The position numbers were made by a program, and so were the translations under genes. A DNA stretch of 64,000 nucleotides from Larkinella humicola (GTDB taxonomy: Bacteria; Bacteroidota; Bacteroidia; Cytophagales; Spirosomataceae), in contig NZ_VTWS01000001.1 in assembly GCF_008727875.1 (NCBI RefSeq), positions 1,426,001-1,490,000 on the forward strand. The letters are read 5' to 3'. This document shows, piece after piece, positions 51,541 through 60,971 of this stretch. The first letter of the stretch is position 1. The number at the start of each line of letters is the position of its first letter. The notes beneath the pieces are model-generated. The model ran no database searches and was not told the DNA's origin. It saw nothing but the letters and a program-made list of their open reading frames with translations.

Positions 51541-53562
51541 TTAGTCGAATAATAACCAATGAACACCAAAGGAAAAAGACCGGTTGATCGTCCGGAAATA
51601 CGGCGCACTGTAATACGTCTGGTCGAGCAGGCCCTGGTTGGCATGCGCCAGTTTTAGAAAAAGCCGAACCCGGTTGATTCGCAAGTTGGCATACGGTTCG
51701 GCCATGAGGTAATCGCCCAGTTTGGTCTCGTTCTGCAAATGATACTGCTGGGTGAGTGGCATATACTGGTCGGCGTAATAGGCGGATTTGTAATGAAACT
51801 GAATTCCAGCCAGCACATACAATTTCTTGAATAACAAAAAGTTATATTCAAACCGGGCATTTGCCAGAAAGGTCGGTATGCGCAGCACGTCATCATTCGA
51901 AACCAGCGTGTAATAACCCTGCCCCGCCATCGTAAACTTGCCGGCCCGAAACTGCCAGCCCAAACTCGTCTGCAAAATGCTGAACGCACTCGAAAGCTGT
52001 TGCGGAACCGCGGCCGTGTCGAAATAAATATAATTCGTCAGCAAATAATAGTCCATTCCGGGGCTCAAAATCAGCTTTCCCAGCTTCAGATTCAACTGCC
52101 CGTAGGCGTGTTGGGTACCGCGCAAATCAAACCGGGTTGCTAACCTTCCTTCATGATCCCATTGGTAAATGTTGCTCGTATACCGGTTTTGGAGGAGCGT
52201 CGGCGAGGCAAAGACGCTTTCATAGCCCGCCGTCAACAGACGGCTTTCCAGACGACCCTGAAGCCGGAAGTCGCGGCCTAACAAATACTCCACTTCGGCG
52301 GTCACCCGCGTCAGGCTGTCCGGGAAATAGTAGCCCAGCCAACCGCCCACAAACGTTTCGAGCCGGCTGCTTTTGTAGCTCGAATCGGGCACGAGCCGCC
52401 CGATGTTGAACCGGTTTTCCAAGCCGTAATAGCGGTTTCGGAGCCAGGCGCGGTAGTTGAAAGCCGAACCACGGGCCGAAAACTGGCCTTTTATGCCAAT
52501 CTGATTCTCAAACAGCCGAAATAGTGTGGTTTGCCGCGTTTCCAGGCTGTCGAAATAATAGCGGGGATAAAACGGTTTTCGGGCCGGATTCAGGGAGTCC
52601 GCCAACGTAAGTCCGGTGGAGATGTCCGTGTCGGTAAACCGGTAGCTTTGGGCACGAAAATCAACGATATTATAAAGTTGAAAAGCCGTATCCAGAACAT
52701 ACTGGTGATACAGATGGAGGTCGTTGCGGATTTCGCGGGAGTTGGCCGTCGACAAAACCGGTTTTAGTTCAAGGTTGGGATTGGCAACGGTGGCGGTGCT
52801 GGAGCCGGGTTCAACCACTCCGCCCTGATCGAGTGAGCGGTGGTTGAGGTTGTTGTAATGCGCCAGCAAGGTGTACTTGTCGTTCTTGGACCGGTAGTTG
52901 GAATGGATGACAAAATTCCAGTTTTCGGCCAGGCGCTGCGTGCCGGACGAACTGGAGGTGGTTCCTCCAAATTGCACATCCGACGTCATGCGCTGAAGAT
53001 TGAATCCAAGGTTCCAGCGTTCACTGACGTTTTGCGTAAAATCGAAATTCACGATGTTTTGCCCGCGCCCCCCCAGCACCAGATACATGTTCGTGTAAGG
53101 CGATCGCGTGTCGAAATACCGGATGTTCTGGGTTTGATACCCGTACAACCCGTAGGCACTCAGACCCGTTTGGGAACCAATGGCGGGTGTCTGGTAAAAA
53201 ACCGACCGCAGGGCCGTCCCCAGATTTCCCAAATCCGTGTAGAGGTTGTTATACCGATTGACATAGTTGGTCTGGTGAATCCCTTCCAGCGTGGTGTCGA
53301 TGGTTATCAGGGCTTTGCGGTTATTCAGGACGTCGCTTTCCAAAAAAAAGCGGGTCGTTTTGGGCCCATAAATGAGTTTGGTGGAGTCGTCGAGTATGGC
53401 CCCTCCGGCGGTTGCACCCGGCCCTCCGGTCGTCGTAGGCTGCCCGCCTGTCCGGTTTCCACCCTGCGGGAAGTTTGGAAGGCGGGTGGGCAACTGCGCC
53501 CAGGCCGGTGAGGTAAACCATAACAGCAGGATACTTATACGCAGTAAAAAAAGTCGGGTCAT
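51541..53562 (-). CDS. Putative porin, outer-membrane beta-barrel
   Basis: A 673-residue protein with a signal peptide (MTRLFLLRISILLLWFTSPAWA) and a Gly/Pro-rich spacer. The remainder is a beta-barrel of the Bacteroidota 'putative porin' type, with many alternating aromatic strands (YGYQTQNIRYFDTRSPY, NFDFTQNVSERWNLGFNLQR, LNLKLGKLILSPGMDYYLL). It ends with SFGVHWLLFD, the aromatic C-terminus expected for BAM recognition. Substrate unknown. Confidence 0.88.
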   Translation of the reverse strand: MTRLFLLRISILLLWFTSPAWAQLPTRLPNFPQGGNRTGGQPTTTGGPGATAGGAILDDSTKLIYGPKTTRFFLESDVLNNRKALITIDTTLEGIHQTNYVNRYNNLYTDLGNLGTALRSVFYQTPAIGSQTGLSAYGLYGYQTQNIRYFDTRSPYTNMYLVLGGRGQNIVNFDFTQNVSERWNLGFNLQRMTSDVQFGGTTSSSSGTQRLAENWNFVIHSNYRSKNDKYTLLAHYNNLNHRSLDQGGVVEPGSSTATVANPNLELKPVLSTANSREIRNDLHLYHQYVLDTAFQLYNIVDFRAQSYRFTDTDISTGLTLADSLNPARKPFYPRYYFDSLETRQTTLFRLFENQIGIKGQFSARGSAFNYRAWLRNRYYGLENRFNIGRLVPDSSYKSSRLETFVGGWLGYYFPDSLTRVTAEVEYLLGRDFRLQGRLESRLLTAGYESVFASPTLLQNRYTSNIYQWDHEGRLATRFDLRGTQHAYGQLNLKLGKLILSPGMDYYLLTNYIYFDTAAVPQQLSSAFSILQTSLGWQFRAGKFTMAGQGYYTLVSNDDVLRIPTFLANARFEYNFLLFKKLYVLAGIQFHYKSAYYADQYMPLTQQYHLQNETKLGDYLMAEPYANLRINRVRLFLKLAHANQGLLDQTYYSAPYFRTINRSFSFGVHWLLFD

Positions 53563-53652
53563 ATGGTCTGAACTGGGATTCCGCCAATTTATTGATTCGC
53601 GGTGATTACTTTTTGCGGTAATTAGCTTTTTTTAACAGCCCTTCGCGTCCGT

Positions 53653-54708
53653 TCAAACCCGTTGCGGCTGGCTTTTCTGAATCATTTCCCGGAACAATTC
53701 TTCGCCTTTCAGAAAGGTCACGTCGATCGGCAGATACGCAAACGACGAGGCATTGGCCCCGGTTTGGGCCAGCAAAGGAGCCAGTTTGACAAAGTCCTTC
53801 TCGGTCGTCAAAACCGTTGCGCCAACCGGCAATTCGTCCTGAATTCGTTTCAGATCGGCCGGAGTGTAGCGGTAATGATCGGCAAACCGCCAATGACGAA
53901 CCAGTGAATAATGGCTTTTGACGTACGTTTCCAATGATTCGGGCCGGGCAATGCCCGATACCAAAACTACGCTTTTCAGGCGCTTTCGGATTGATGGGGT
54001 TGCAAAATTAATCGGATCACCGTACCGGAATCCCGTAAAAAAAACCGGAACGTCGGACCGGCCATACGCCCGGATTCGCTCCTGAATCGCCTGTTGTTCG
54101 GCCCGGCTCAATCCGTCGGGACATTTGGTTACCAGAATCCCATCCGCCCGGCGGGCACCGTGTCGCCGTTCGCGCAGGCGTCCGCCCGGAAACGGCTGGT
54201 CGTCGTAAAAGGGCCGGTTGTAATCCGTCAGCAACAGGTTCAGGTGCGCCTGAACGGGGCGGTGCTGAAACGCATCGTCCAGAATAATCACCTGTAAATC
54301 AGGATTTATTTTCAATAATTCCGGAATCGCTTCAGCGCGTTTTTCACCCACACTGATCATGACCCGGGCTTGATCGTCCCGTTGGCTGTGTCCGTGTTTC
54401 CGATACAGCAACAGCGGCTCGTCTCCGATGGTGTCGGCGGTGTCGGCATCTGTTGCCAGACGAAAACCTTTGGTCCGGCGGCCATACCCCCGGCTCAGCG
54501 TAGCCAGCGGCCCAAACGGTTTCAGCAAACGAACCAAATAATCGACGTGTGGCGTTTTGCCGGTTCCTCCCACCGTTATGTTTCCTACACTAATGGTATA
54601 GATTGGTGGCCTTAATATGGGAATAATACGCCTGTCATACAGCGCATTACGAATGTCAGTAATACCGCCATACAGCCAGTTGAGGGGATTCAGGAATCGG
54701 TTGGACAC
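53653..54708 (-). CDS. lpxK: Tetraacyldisaccharide 4'-kinase
   Basis: A 351-residue lipid A kinase, phosphorylating the 4' position of the tetraacyldisaccharide intermediate at the inner membrane. The P-loop is VGGTGKTPH (46-54), and the family marker is VIILDDAFQHRPV. It starts the cluster that continues with the porin gene (91 bases away), DUF1835 and miaE. It is divergent from menC. A few of the other lipid A genes would be elsewhere in the genome. Confidence 0.94.
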   Translation of the reverse strand: MSNRFLNPLNWLYGGITDIRNALYDRRIIPILRPPIYTISVGNITVGGTGKTPHVDYLVRLLKPFGPLATLSRGYGRRTKGFRLATDADTADTIGDEPLLLYRKHGHSQRDDQARVMISVGEKRAEAIPELLKINPDLQVIILDDAFQHRPVQAHLNLLLTDYNRPFYDDQPFPGGRLRERRHGARRADGILVTKCPDGLSRAEQQAIQERIRAYGRSDVPVFFTGFRYGDPINFATPSIRKRLKSVVLVSGIARPESLETYVKSHYSLVRHWRFADHYRYTPADLKRIQDELPVGATVLTTEKDFVKLAPLLAQTGANASSFAYLPIDVTFLKGEELFREMIQKSQPQRV

Positions 54709-54799
54709 TAAGTTTTACGTAATAATTTATTAACAAGCCTATTCAGTAACACCCAAAATTACTACTTTTAATGATGAATGCCGTTCCTTATCTGTCACT

Positions 54800-55909
54800 A
54801 TGAGTCTCAAGGCCGACTTCCTGAAATACACATTGCATTTTACGTTCGAGGCCGGAACGTCACGAGGCACGCTAACGCAAAAAGACAGCTATTTTGTCCG
54901 CATTCGCGACGATGAAGAACCGTCTGTGGTTGGTTGGGGCGAGTGCGCTCCGCTCCGCGGGCTGAGCATTGACGACCGTCCTGATTTTGTCGATCAACTG
55001 CGTCATACCTGCGAGCTTTTCAACCAGTTGGACCTTCAGCTTTTTCACTGGAATGTCCCGATTGTGCTGCAACTCATCAGCGACCGACTGCCGTCGATCC
55101 AGTTTGGTTTTGAAACCGCCATGCACGATTACATCAACGGCGGACAGCGGACGGTTTTCGACTCCGAGTTTGCCAAAGGCGCCAGAACCCTGCCCATCAA
55201 CGGCCTGGTGTGGATGGGGAAACCGGAATTTATGCGCCGGCAGATTGAAGAAAAACTGGAAGCGGGCTTCACGACCATCAAATTAAAGATCGGTGCCATT
55301 GATTTCCGGCAGGAATGTGACCTGCTCGACTCCATTCGCTCCCGCTTCAGTGCCGACCAGATTACGCTGCGGGTGGACGCCAACGGCGCTTTTAGCCCCG
55401 ACGATGTGCTGGACAAACTCAACCAGTTGGCCGTTTTCGACATTCATTCCATCGAACAACCCATCCGGCCAGGGCAACCGGATCTGATGGCCGAACTCTG
55501 CCGCCAGTCGCCCATCCCGATTGCGCTCGATGAGGAATTGATCGGTCACATGGAATATGTGGAAAAAATGCGGTTGCTGAAAAAGATCCAGCCGCACTAT
55601 ATTATCCTGAAGCCCACACTATTGGGCGGTTTTATTCACTGCACCCAATGGATTGAAATTGCCAACCGGCTTGGCATCGGCTGGTGGATCACCTCCGCCC
55701 TCGAATCCAACATTGGCCTGAACGCCATTGCGCAATACACCGCGCAGTTCAAAAACCCCATTCCGCAGGGCCTCGGAACCGGGCAGCTCTACCACAACAA
55801 CATCGAAAGTCCACTGGCGATTGAAAACGGTTTTTTGAAAACCGATCTCACCAAAGGCTGGAATCTGGAGATTCTAGAAACCGGTCGGGGGGTGCGCATC
55901 GAAAGGTAA
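54800..55909 (+). CDS. menC: o-Succinylbenzoate synthase
   Basis: A 369-residue enolase-superfamily enzyme of menaquinone biosynthesis, converting SHCHC to o-succinylbenzoate. The catalytic lysines are K161 and K163 (IKLKIGA), the metal ligands are D193, E219 and D244 (RVDANGAF, SIEQPI, ALDEELIGH), and K271 (LKPTLLGG) is the second-face lysine. Respiration with menaquinone is typical of Bacteroidota. No other men genes are in this window. It stands alone, divergent from lpxK and convergent with hemF. Confidence 0.93.
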   Translation: MSLKADFLKYTLHFTFEAGTSRGTLTQKDSYFVRIRDDEEPSVVGWGECAPLRGLSIDDRPDFVDQLRHTCELFNQLDLQLFHWNVPIVLQLISDRLPSIQFGFETAMHDYINGGQRTVFDSEFAKGARTLPINGLVWMGKPEFMRRQIEEKLEAGFTTIKLKIGAIDFRQECDLLDSIRSRFSADQITLRVDANGAFSPDDVLDKLNQLAVFDIHSIEQPIRPGQPDLMAELCRQSPIPIALDEELIGHMEYVEKMRLLKKIQPHYIILKPTLLGGFIHCTQWIEIANRLGIGWWITSALESNIGLNAIAQYTAQFKNPIPQGLGTGQLYHNNIESPLAIENGFLKTDLTKGWNLEILETGRGVRIER

Positions 55910-55932
55910 TGCCGGTTTCTGCCGCGCCTTTT

Positions 55933-56832
55933 CTATACCCAGTCAATCCTTTTTTTTAGCAAACCCAGCGTTTCGGCTTCGCGGCTTCCGGGTTCAGGCT
56001 GGTAATCGTATACCCAGTTGGCTTGCGGGGGCATGCTCATCAAAATGGACTCGGTGCGGCCGTTGGTTTCCAGCCCGAATTTCGTGCCCCGGTCCCAGAC
56101 CAGATTGAATTCCACATACCGCCCCCGGCGCAGCATCTGCCATTTTTTCTCGTTTTCGCCAAATGGCAATGCCCGGTTTTTCTGCATGAAATGGGTGTAA
56201 ATCGGTGCAAAGGAATTGCCGATTTCCTGCACAAAGGCAAACAAAGCCGCCTTATGATCGTCGTCGGCCGGGCGGAGGTAATCGAAGAAAACACCGCCAA
56301 TACCGCGCGTTTCGGCCCGGTGGCGGATGAAAAAATAGTCGTCAGCCCAGCTTTTGTATTGGGAATAATAGTCGGGATTGTGCCGGTCGCAGGCGGTTTT
56401 CAGGTACTGATGAAACCAGCGGGCATCGTCGGCGTCGACGTAATGAGGTGTCAGGTCGATGCCGCCCCCAAACCAGCACGCGCCCGTACTGAGTTCAAAA
56501 TACCGCACATTCATGTGGATAATCGGCACCATTGGACTGTGCGGATGGATGACGATGGAAACGCCGGTGGCGTAAAAATCAGCCGGTTCGGTCGTTTTCA
56601 TCTGTTTCAGCACCGCGTCGGATGCCGGGCCGTGGACGGCAGAGAACAGAACTCCTCCTTTTTCAATCACATTGCCGTTCTGGATGATCCGGGTGCGACC
56701 TCCGCCCCCTTCGGCACGTTCCCAGCGGTCTTCGTGAAACCGGCCGGAGCCGTCGGCGGTTTCGAGTGCCTGGCAAATCCGGTCCTGTAAGCCCGTAAAA
56801 AAATCAGTGATGCTTTGTTTATCGACAGCCAT
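55933..56832 (-). CDS. hemF: Oxygen-dependent coproporphyrinogen III oxidase
   Basis: A 299-residue enzyme for haem synthesis, oxidatively decarboxylating coproporphyrinogen III with oxygen. Typical blocks are EKGGVLFSAVHG, VSIVIHPHSPMVPIIHMNVRYFE, GIDLTPHYV, RAETRGIGGVFFDYLR, GRYVEFNLVWDRGTKFGLET, GRTESILMSMPP, and it ends with VYDYQPEPGSREAETLGLL. It implies aerobic haem synthesis. Convergent with menC (23 bases). Confidence 0.95.
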   Translation of the reverse strand: MAVDKQSITDFFTGLQDRICQALETADGSGRFHEDRWERAEGGGGRTRIIQNGNVIEKGGVLFSAVHGPASDAVLKQMKTTEPADFYATGVSIVIHPHSPMVPIIHMNVRYFELSTGACWFGGGIDLTPHYVDADDARWFHQYLKTACDRHNPDYYSQYKSWADDYFFIRHRAETRGIGGVFFDYLRPADDDHKAALFAFVQEIGNSFAPIYTHFMQKNRALPFGENEKKWQMLRRGRYVEFNLVWDRGTKFGLETNGRTESILMSMPPQANWVYDYQPEPGSREAETLGLLKKRIDWV

Positions 56833-56969
56833 TCGGGAATGATGCGGTTTTTTCGCCCGTAAAGATACACGGACCCGCGGATATTAGTCCGGGCGATTTT
56901 CATTCCGCCTATGGTCTTCCTCCATTGAAATGTTGTCTAAAAAGCTCTCGGGCTGGACGACCGGAGCAC

Positions 56970-57596
56970 TTACTCACTGATTTTCAGCGAAAACCGCACG
57001 GGGCGGGGTTTATCGACCATCAACAGCAAGCCTTGTCCGGTTAACTGGTGGAGCAGTTTGCTGGCCCGGTATTCGGAAATATTGACCAGTTGGGCGTATT
57101 GCTTGGCCGTAATGAAGTCGGTTTTCCGGAGTACCTGGATCAAATTGCGGACGTTGGACGATTGCAGCAACGGGCCGTCGGGCGTCACGAGATTGGTCAG
57201 AATCAGCTTGTTGGTTGGCACGGATTTGTCTTTCGCCCGTACATAAATGGTTCGTTTCCCTTTTTCGTCGATGGCATAATGCGGTTTTTCGTCGCTCTCC
57301 GCCACTTCGATCAGAATGACCTGCCGACCCAGTTGGTGGATCACTTCGTAACTAACCGAAATGGCCGGGTCAATCAGCAGATCGGTGGCTTTCTCGATTT
57401 TCTGCATTTCGTACAATTCCGACTCGACACCTGACACCCGCCCGTCGTCCGATACGCCGATGAGCAGCAGCCCCCCCGACGTGTTGGAGAAGGCGGTGAG
57501 TGTTCGGGCAATGCGGTAGGCCGTATGAATGGTCGATTTAAATTCGAGTCGGGTGCCTTCACCCCGGGCAATCAATTCGGTCAGATTATAGCGCAT
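56970..57596 (-). CDS. AlbA_2/Schlafen-type putative DNA-binding protein
   Basis: A 208-residue protein with an AlbA_2 (Schlafen-like) domain at the N-terminus (about 5-125: GEGTRLEFKSTIHTAYRIAR, SGGLLLIGVSDDGRVSGVE, VIHQLGRQVILIEVAESDEKPHYAI, GKRTIYVRAKDKSVPTNK). The C-terminus (about 140-205) looks like a winged helix (ITAKQYAQLVNISEYRASKL). It is usually considered a transcriptional regulator. Target unknown. Confidence 0.86.
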   Translation of the reverse strand: MRYNLTELIARGEGTRLEFKSTIHTAYRIARTLTAFSNTSGGLLLIGVSDDGRVSGVESELYEMQKIEKATDLLIDPAISVSYEVIHQLGRQVILIEVAESDEKPHYAIDEKGKRTIYVRAKDKSVPTNKLILTNLVTPDGPLLQSSNVRNLIQVLRKTDFITAKQYAQLVNISEYRASKLLHQLTGQGLLLMVDKPRPVRFSLKISE

Positions 57597-57896
57597 ACTG
57601 TCTTAAACCACGTTATTCAAGCGTTTTGTTCACAAATAATTTTCGTTGGAAGGCCAAAAACAGGGCCATCACCAGTCGTGTCTGTCAGTCCTTTAGGCCC
57701 CTAGTTACTTAAAATTGCCATTCCGACCTTGCTTTGCATAGTCCTTTTTAAAATTTATCCGTATATCTTTGATCGAGTTCATCTCACAATGCGATAGATA
57801 ATCCTGACAAAGCCCGGTTGCACTTGCAGCCGGGCTTTGTAGTTTTGGGGCAAAATGAGCCATTCCGAAAACCCGCGTCCTCCAAAACCAGAAGCT
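57597..57896. other. Spacer with a -7-like box and hairpin
   Basis: The gap of 300 bases before the small lipoprotein holds TATCTTTG (57764-57771, a perfect TAnnTTTG box, though the nearest TTG is 27 bases away), and a GC-rich hairpin at 57807-57840. No gene was found. Confidence 0.5.
57807..57840 (+). terminator. Hairpin in the leader of the small lipoprotein gene
   Basis: ACAAAGCCCGG (57807-57817) is perfectly inverted at 57830-57840, followed by AGTTTTGGGG. It lies between the -7-like box and the start codon at 57897, so it may be a leader element rather than a terminator. Confidence 0.5.
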
Positions 57897-58304
57897 ATGA
57901 AACCGCTCCATTGTCTGTTATTGCTCACCGCCTTCGCCTGCCAATCGAAAAAAAATACGGATCACGACCAGGCGGACGCCTACCGCGACCTGCTGATCGA
58001 CCGGGTAATCTGGAAAAAAAGCGATGTAGCAAACCCGCCGGGAAGCCCCACAAACGTTCACGGGTTTACGATGACCAACACCTCGGAGTTGTATTCGTAT
58101 CATCAGATTGAAGTCCGGTTCGACTATTTTGACAGCACGTACCACAAAATCGGCTCGTCAAACAGAATTCTCCCGCAAGCCATCGGACCACGGGCCGCGC
58201 TACCTGTTCGCGACATTCAGGACGGGCCTGTGATGCCAGCCGCCCGATCGGCGACCGTCACGGTGGTCAAAGCGGAGTCCGACCGGGCGGTTTTACCAGA
58301 ATAA
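57897..58304 (+). CDS. Small lipoprotein of unknown function
   Basis: A 135-residue protein with a short signal and a lipobox (LTAFAC), so it is membrane-anchored and exported. Then a charged region and a beta-rich domain (LYSYHQIEVRFDYFDSTYHKI) that loosely resembles FxLYD-type periplasmic domains. ATG 57897 gives the best signal peptide; the upstream ATG adds 14 residues. Function unknown. Confidence 0.7.
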   Translation: MKPLHCLLLLTAFACQSKKNTDHDQADAYRDLLIDRVIWKKSDVANPPGSPTNVHGFTMTNTSELYSYHQIEVRFDYFDSTYHKIGSSNRILPQAIGPRAALPVRDIQDGPVMPAARSATVTVVKAESDRAVLPE

Positions 58305-58383
58305 ATCCGTTGTATACCTGCCGAAATGCGGATTTATTATGTCTTTCGTACACATTGTTATTCCTTGACTATCTGACTATTAC

Positions 58384-58530
58384 AAAAAAAAGCAAAAAAA
58401 ACTTTCCAAAAAAAGGTGATAAAAGCACTTTATCCCCCTCTTATAGATGAAGGAGTACACCTGTACTACTTGTAATTAATAGAGATTGGTAAGTGGAACA
58501 TCCCGGCCTTTTTGGCCGGGATTTGTTTTT
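58384..58530 (+). ncRNA. Candidate structured RNA ending in a strong terminator
   Basis: After three A-runs (58384-58391, 58394-58401, 58408-58414) come three successive hairpins: GATAAA/TTTATC (58418-58434), AGTACA/TGTACT (58454-58467) and ATCCCGGCC/GGCCGGGAT (58500-58522), the last followed by TTGTTTTT. No reading frame crosses it, and the lipoprotein stop is about 195 bases upstream of the terminator. It may be a small RNA or a long 3' UTR. No known family was recognised. Confidence 0.35.
58500..58530 (+). terminator. Strong intrinsic terminator
   Basis: A perfect 9-bp stem (ATCCCGGCC and GGCCGGGAT) with a TTTTT loop, followed by TTGTTTTT. Confidence 0.9.
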
Positions 58531-58692
58531 GAAGGCCGTTCCTGCGATTGATTCGCTCCCGCAACTTGCCCAAATCAACTGCTACCGGATGATCAACCGG
58601 TATTTATATTGGCCATTATTTGTGACTTATCCCACAAACCGATAGCTTTATTAGGTATTTAAAAGAACCCGTCACTAATCCACAGTTGTAAA

Positions 58693-59199
58693 ATGGTACT
58701 TATCATACATGGGATTCGGGCGGAAATTGAATGGCGGAATTTAATTTGCTTCCCCAATGATTACGAAACCGCCTTTGATCTTTTATCTAATTTTGTCGCT
58801 AGTGGCCTCACCCTGCTGGAAGCTTCCGTGAGCGATGGTGCTACCCTGCTGAAACTTCCGGTTGATGGATTTGATGGGCAATTATTCAGTCCGCACCTGC
58901 AAAATCTCCAGATGGAATGGGAGGAAATCTTAGCTAATCGGGGGAATTATTCGAAAAAACCGGTCATCACTCCCTTGCAGGAGTGGGATCGGCAACTCAT
59001 TCAGTATTACGAAAAGCAGATTGAACGCGTTTGCCGAAACCTGATTGGCAATCAAAAGGCCCTGATTAAGGCGGCCCAACGAAAGGGCGCCGGTGCCGGA
59101 CTGAGACACTATGAACTGATGCAGGAAAAATACCTGCTCTTGTTGACCGGGTTCGAAGCTTCGCATCAACGAGCTGTTAGCCACCTCGCAGCATTCTGA
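58693..59199 (+). CDS. Hypothetical protein, 168 residues
   Basis: A soluble protein with a hydrophobic start (MVLIIHGIRAEIEW), a mixed middle (PNDYETAFDLLSNFVASGLT) and a helical C-terminal half (about 95-165: IQYYEKQIERVCRNLIGNQK, GAGAGLRHYELMQEKYLLLL). No family was recognised. Codon usage resembles that of neighbours. It stands alone. Confidence 0.65.
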   Translation: MVLIIHGIRAEIEWRNLICFPNDYETAFDLLSNFVASGLTLLEASVSDGATLLKLPVDGFDGQLFSPHLQNLQMEWEEILANRGNYSKKPVITPLQEWDRQLIQYYEKQIERVCRNLIGNQKALIKAAQRKGAGAGLRHYELMQEKYLLLLTGFEASHQRAVSHLAAF

Positions 59200-59214
59200 C
59201 GCCATTCTGCCCGC

Positions 59215-59487
59215 TCACGCAACGAGATGGCAGTAAAATCCCGAAACCCGAACCTCCTGCCCATTGTCCAGCGCCCGCAGGTAGCAGGTGTGAATGCCGG
59301 TTTCATTGTCACAAAGCGGATAAGCCGTCACAATGAATTTCCGTTTTGGTGAAAACAACTGCGACACCGGCAGGCTCACAACAGCCCCCAGGCGGGGCAA
59401 TTTGGCGTGGTTGAAGTTGGTTTTGGCGGTTAACATGGCTTTCGACAATCGTTTGGTTCCGGCTCCGGTGCTTTCGCGCTGGCTCAT
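59215..59487 (-). CDS. Hypothetical protein, 90 residues
   Basis: A basic N-terminal region (MSQRESTGAGTKRLSKAMLT) then a small beta-rich domain (KFIVTAYPLCDNETGIHTCY, ALDNGQEVRVSGFYCHL). ATG 59487 is preferred over one five residues upstream. It is convergent with the 168-residue gene. No known family. Confidence 0.55.
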   Translation of the reverse strand: MSQRESTGAGTKRLSKAMLTAKTNFNHAKLPRLGAVVSLPVSQLFSPKRKFIVTAYPLCDNETGIHTCYLRALDNGQEVRVSGFYCHLVA

Positions 59488-59554
59488 GTATTTATCACCC
59501 AACGGTGGCTTTCGTTATCAATCCGTGCGTATTTTTTGATAACTTTACGAGTCT

Positions 59555-60337
59555 ATGCCATTGTTTATCTCCTCCCTCAATTCGGGCAGCAACGGAAATT
59601 GTTATTACATCGGCAACGAGCAGGAAGCCGTCCTGATCGATGTCGGGCTTTCCTGCCGCCAGATCGAAACCCGGTTTCAGCGGCTGGGGTTGTCGCTCCG
59701 GACGGTGAAAGCTATTTTCATTTCCCACGAACATTCGGATCACATCAGCGGCCTTTCCCAACTGGCGCGGAAGTATAAACTGCCGGTATACATTACCCCG
59801 AAAACCCTGCACAATAGCCGTCTTTCATTGGAGGGGGTTCCTGTCAACCCATTATGCGGCAACGAACCGGTACAGATTGGAGACCTCCGCATCACGGCTT
59901 TCCCGAAACACCACGATGCTGCTGACCCCCACAGCTTTACGGTCGATTTTCAGGACACAAAGGTTGGGATCTTTACGGACATCGGCATGCCCTGCGAACA
60001 CCTGATTCACCACTTCAGCCAATGTCACGCGGCTTTTCTGGAAGCCAACTACGACGAAGACATGCTGGATCGGGGGCGGTATCCGTATTTTCTGAAACAG
60101 CGCATTCGGGGTGGCAAAGGCCATTTGTCCAACCAGCAGGCCCTGACCCTGTTCAGGCAACACAAACCGGCTTTTATGAGCCACGTCCTGTTGTCGCACC
60201 TCTCAAAAGACAACAACTGCCCGGAACTGGCCCGCGATCTGTTTCTGCCCCACCTCGACCGTACGGAGCTTGTTGTGGCTTCCCGCTTTGGCGAAACTCC
60301 AATTTTTCGGATTGATGGGGCCCTGGCGTTGGTTTGA
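59555..60337 (+). CDS. MBL-fold hydrolase (YycJ/WalJ-like)
   Basis: A 260-residue metallo-beta-lactamase-fold protein. The metal motif is HEHSDH (in IFISHEHSDHISGL), with later ligands in PKHHDAADPHS, FTDIGMPCEHL and SHLSKDNN. MPLFISSLNSGSNGNCYYIG is the typical YycJ-like start. The family is thought to have 5'-exonuclease activity. It stands upstream of a DUF2911 gene on the same strand, 51 bases away. Confidence 0.9.
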   Translation: MPLFISSLNSGSNGNCYYIGNEQEAVLIDVGLSCRQIETRFQRLGLSLRTVKAIFISHEHSDHISGLSQLARKYKLPVYITPKTLHNSRLSLEGVPVNPLCGNEPVQIGDLRITAFPKHHDAADPHSFTVDFQDTKVGIFTDIGMPCEHLIHHFSQCHAAFLEANYDEDMLDRGRYPYFLKQRIRGGKGHLSNQQALTLFRQHKPAFMSHVLLSHLSKDNNCPELARDLFLPHLDRTELVVASRFGETPIFRIDGALALV

Positions 60338-60388
60338 CGAAGGATAGCGCGTAGTTTTAGCCTTCTCCTATTTACCTCACAAAAATCA

Positions 60389-60964
60389 ATGAAAAAAACC
60401 GGTTTATTTTTCGGACTCCTTTTTCTGGCGATGGCCGGAGCAAATGCCCAAACGTTCCGTGGCCTCGACAAATCGCCAATGGATATGGCCTACTACCCGG
60501 ACGACTATGCCCACGACCGCAAGTTCGCCCCGGCCAAAATCGGCACCGACAAGGCGATGGTGCGAATTACCTACAGCCGCCCGGCGAAAAACGGCCGTGA
60601 AATTTTCGGAACCAAACTGGCGCCGTATGGAAAGGTCTGGCGGGTGGGAGCCAACGAAGCCCCGGAAATCAAATTTTACCAGGATGCGACGTTTGGTGAC
60701 AAAAAAATAAAAGCGGGCAATTACGCACTGCTGGCCATTCCGACCGAAAAAGAATGGACCCTCATCCTCAGCTCCGACCTGGACCAGTGGGGCGCTTACA
60801 GCTACAACGAAGCCCTGGACGTGGCCCGCGTAACCGTACCGGTGCAAAAGCTGGATACGGTTCTAGAAAATTTTTCAATCCAGCTAACAAAAAAAGACGC
60901 TAAAACCGCTATCCTGTCTATCGGTTGGGACACCACGCTGGTGACGGTGCCGGTTTCGTTTTAA
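60389..60964 (+). CDS. Exported DUF2911 protein
   Basis: A 191-residue protein with a signal peptide (MKKTGLFFGLLFLAMAGANAQ). The DUF2911 domain is the rest: KAMVRITYSRPAKNGREIFG, YGKVWRVGANEAPEIKFYQD, KIKAGNYALLAIP, WTLILSS. The family is common in Bacteroidota and of unknown function. Possibly periplasmic. It ends at a strong hairpin shared with a convergent gene. Confidence 0.9.
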   Translation: MKKTGLFFGLLFLAMAGANAQTFRGLDKSPMDMAYYPDDYAHDRKFAPAKIGTDKAMVRITYSRPAKNGREIFGTKLAPYGKVWRVGANEAPEIKFYQDATFGDKKIKAGNYALLAIPTEKEWTLILSSDLDQWGAYSYNEALDVARVTVPVQKLDTVLENFSIQLTKKDAKTAILSIGWDTTLVTVPVSF

Positions 60965-60971
60965 GGTTGTT

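Noticed and set aside
57818-58111. Alternative frame overlapping the small lipoprotein
   Set aside because: It has no signal peptide or domain, and shares the region with a better-supported lipoprotein frame.
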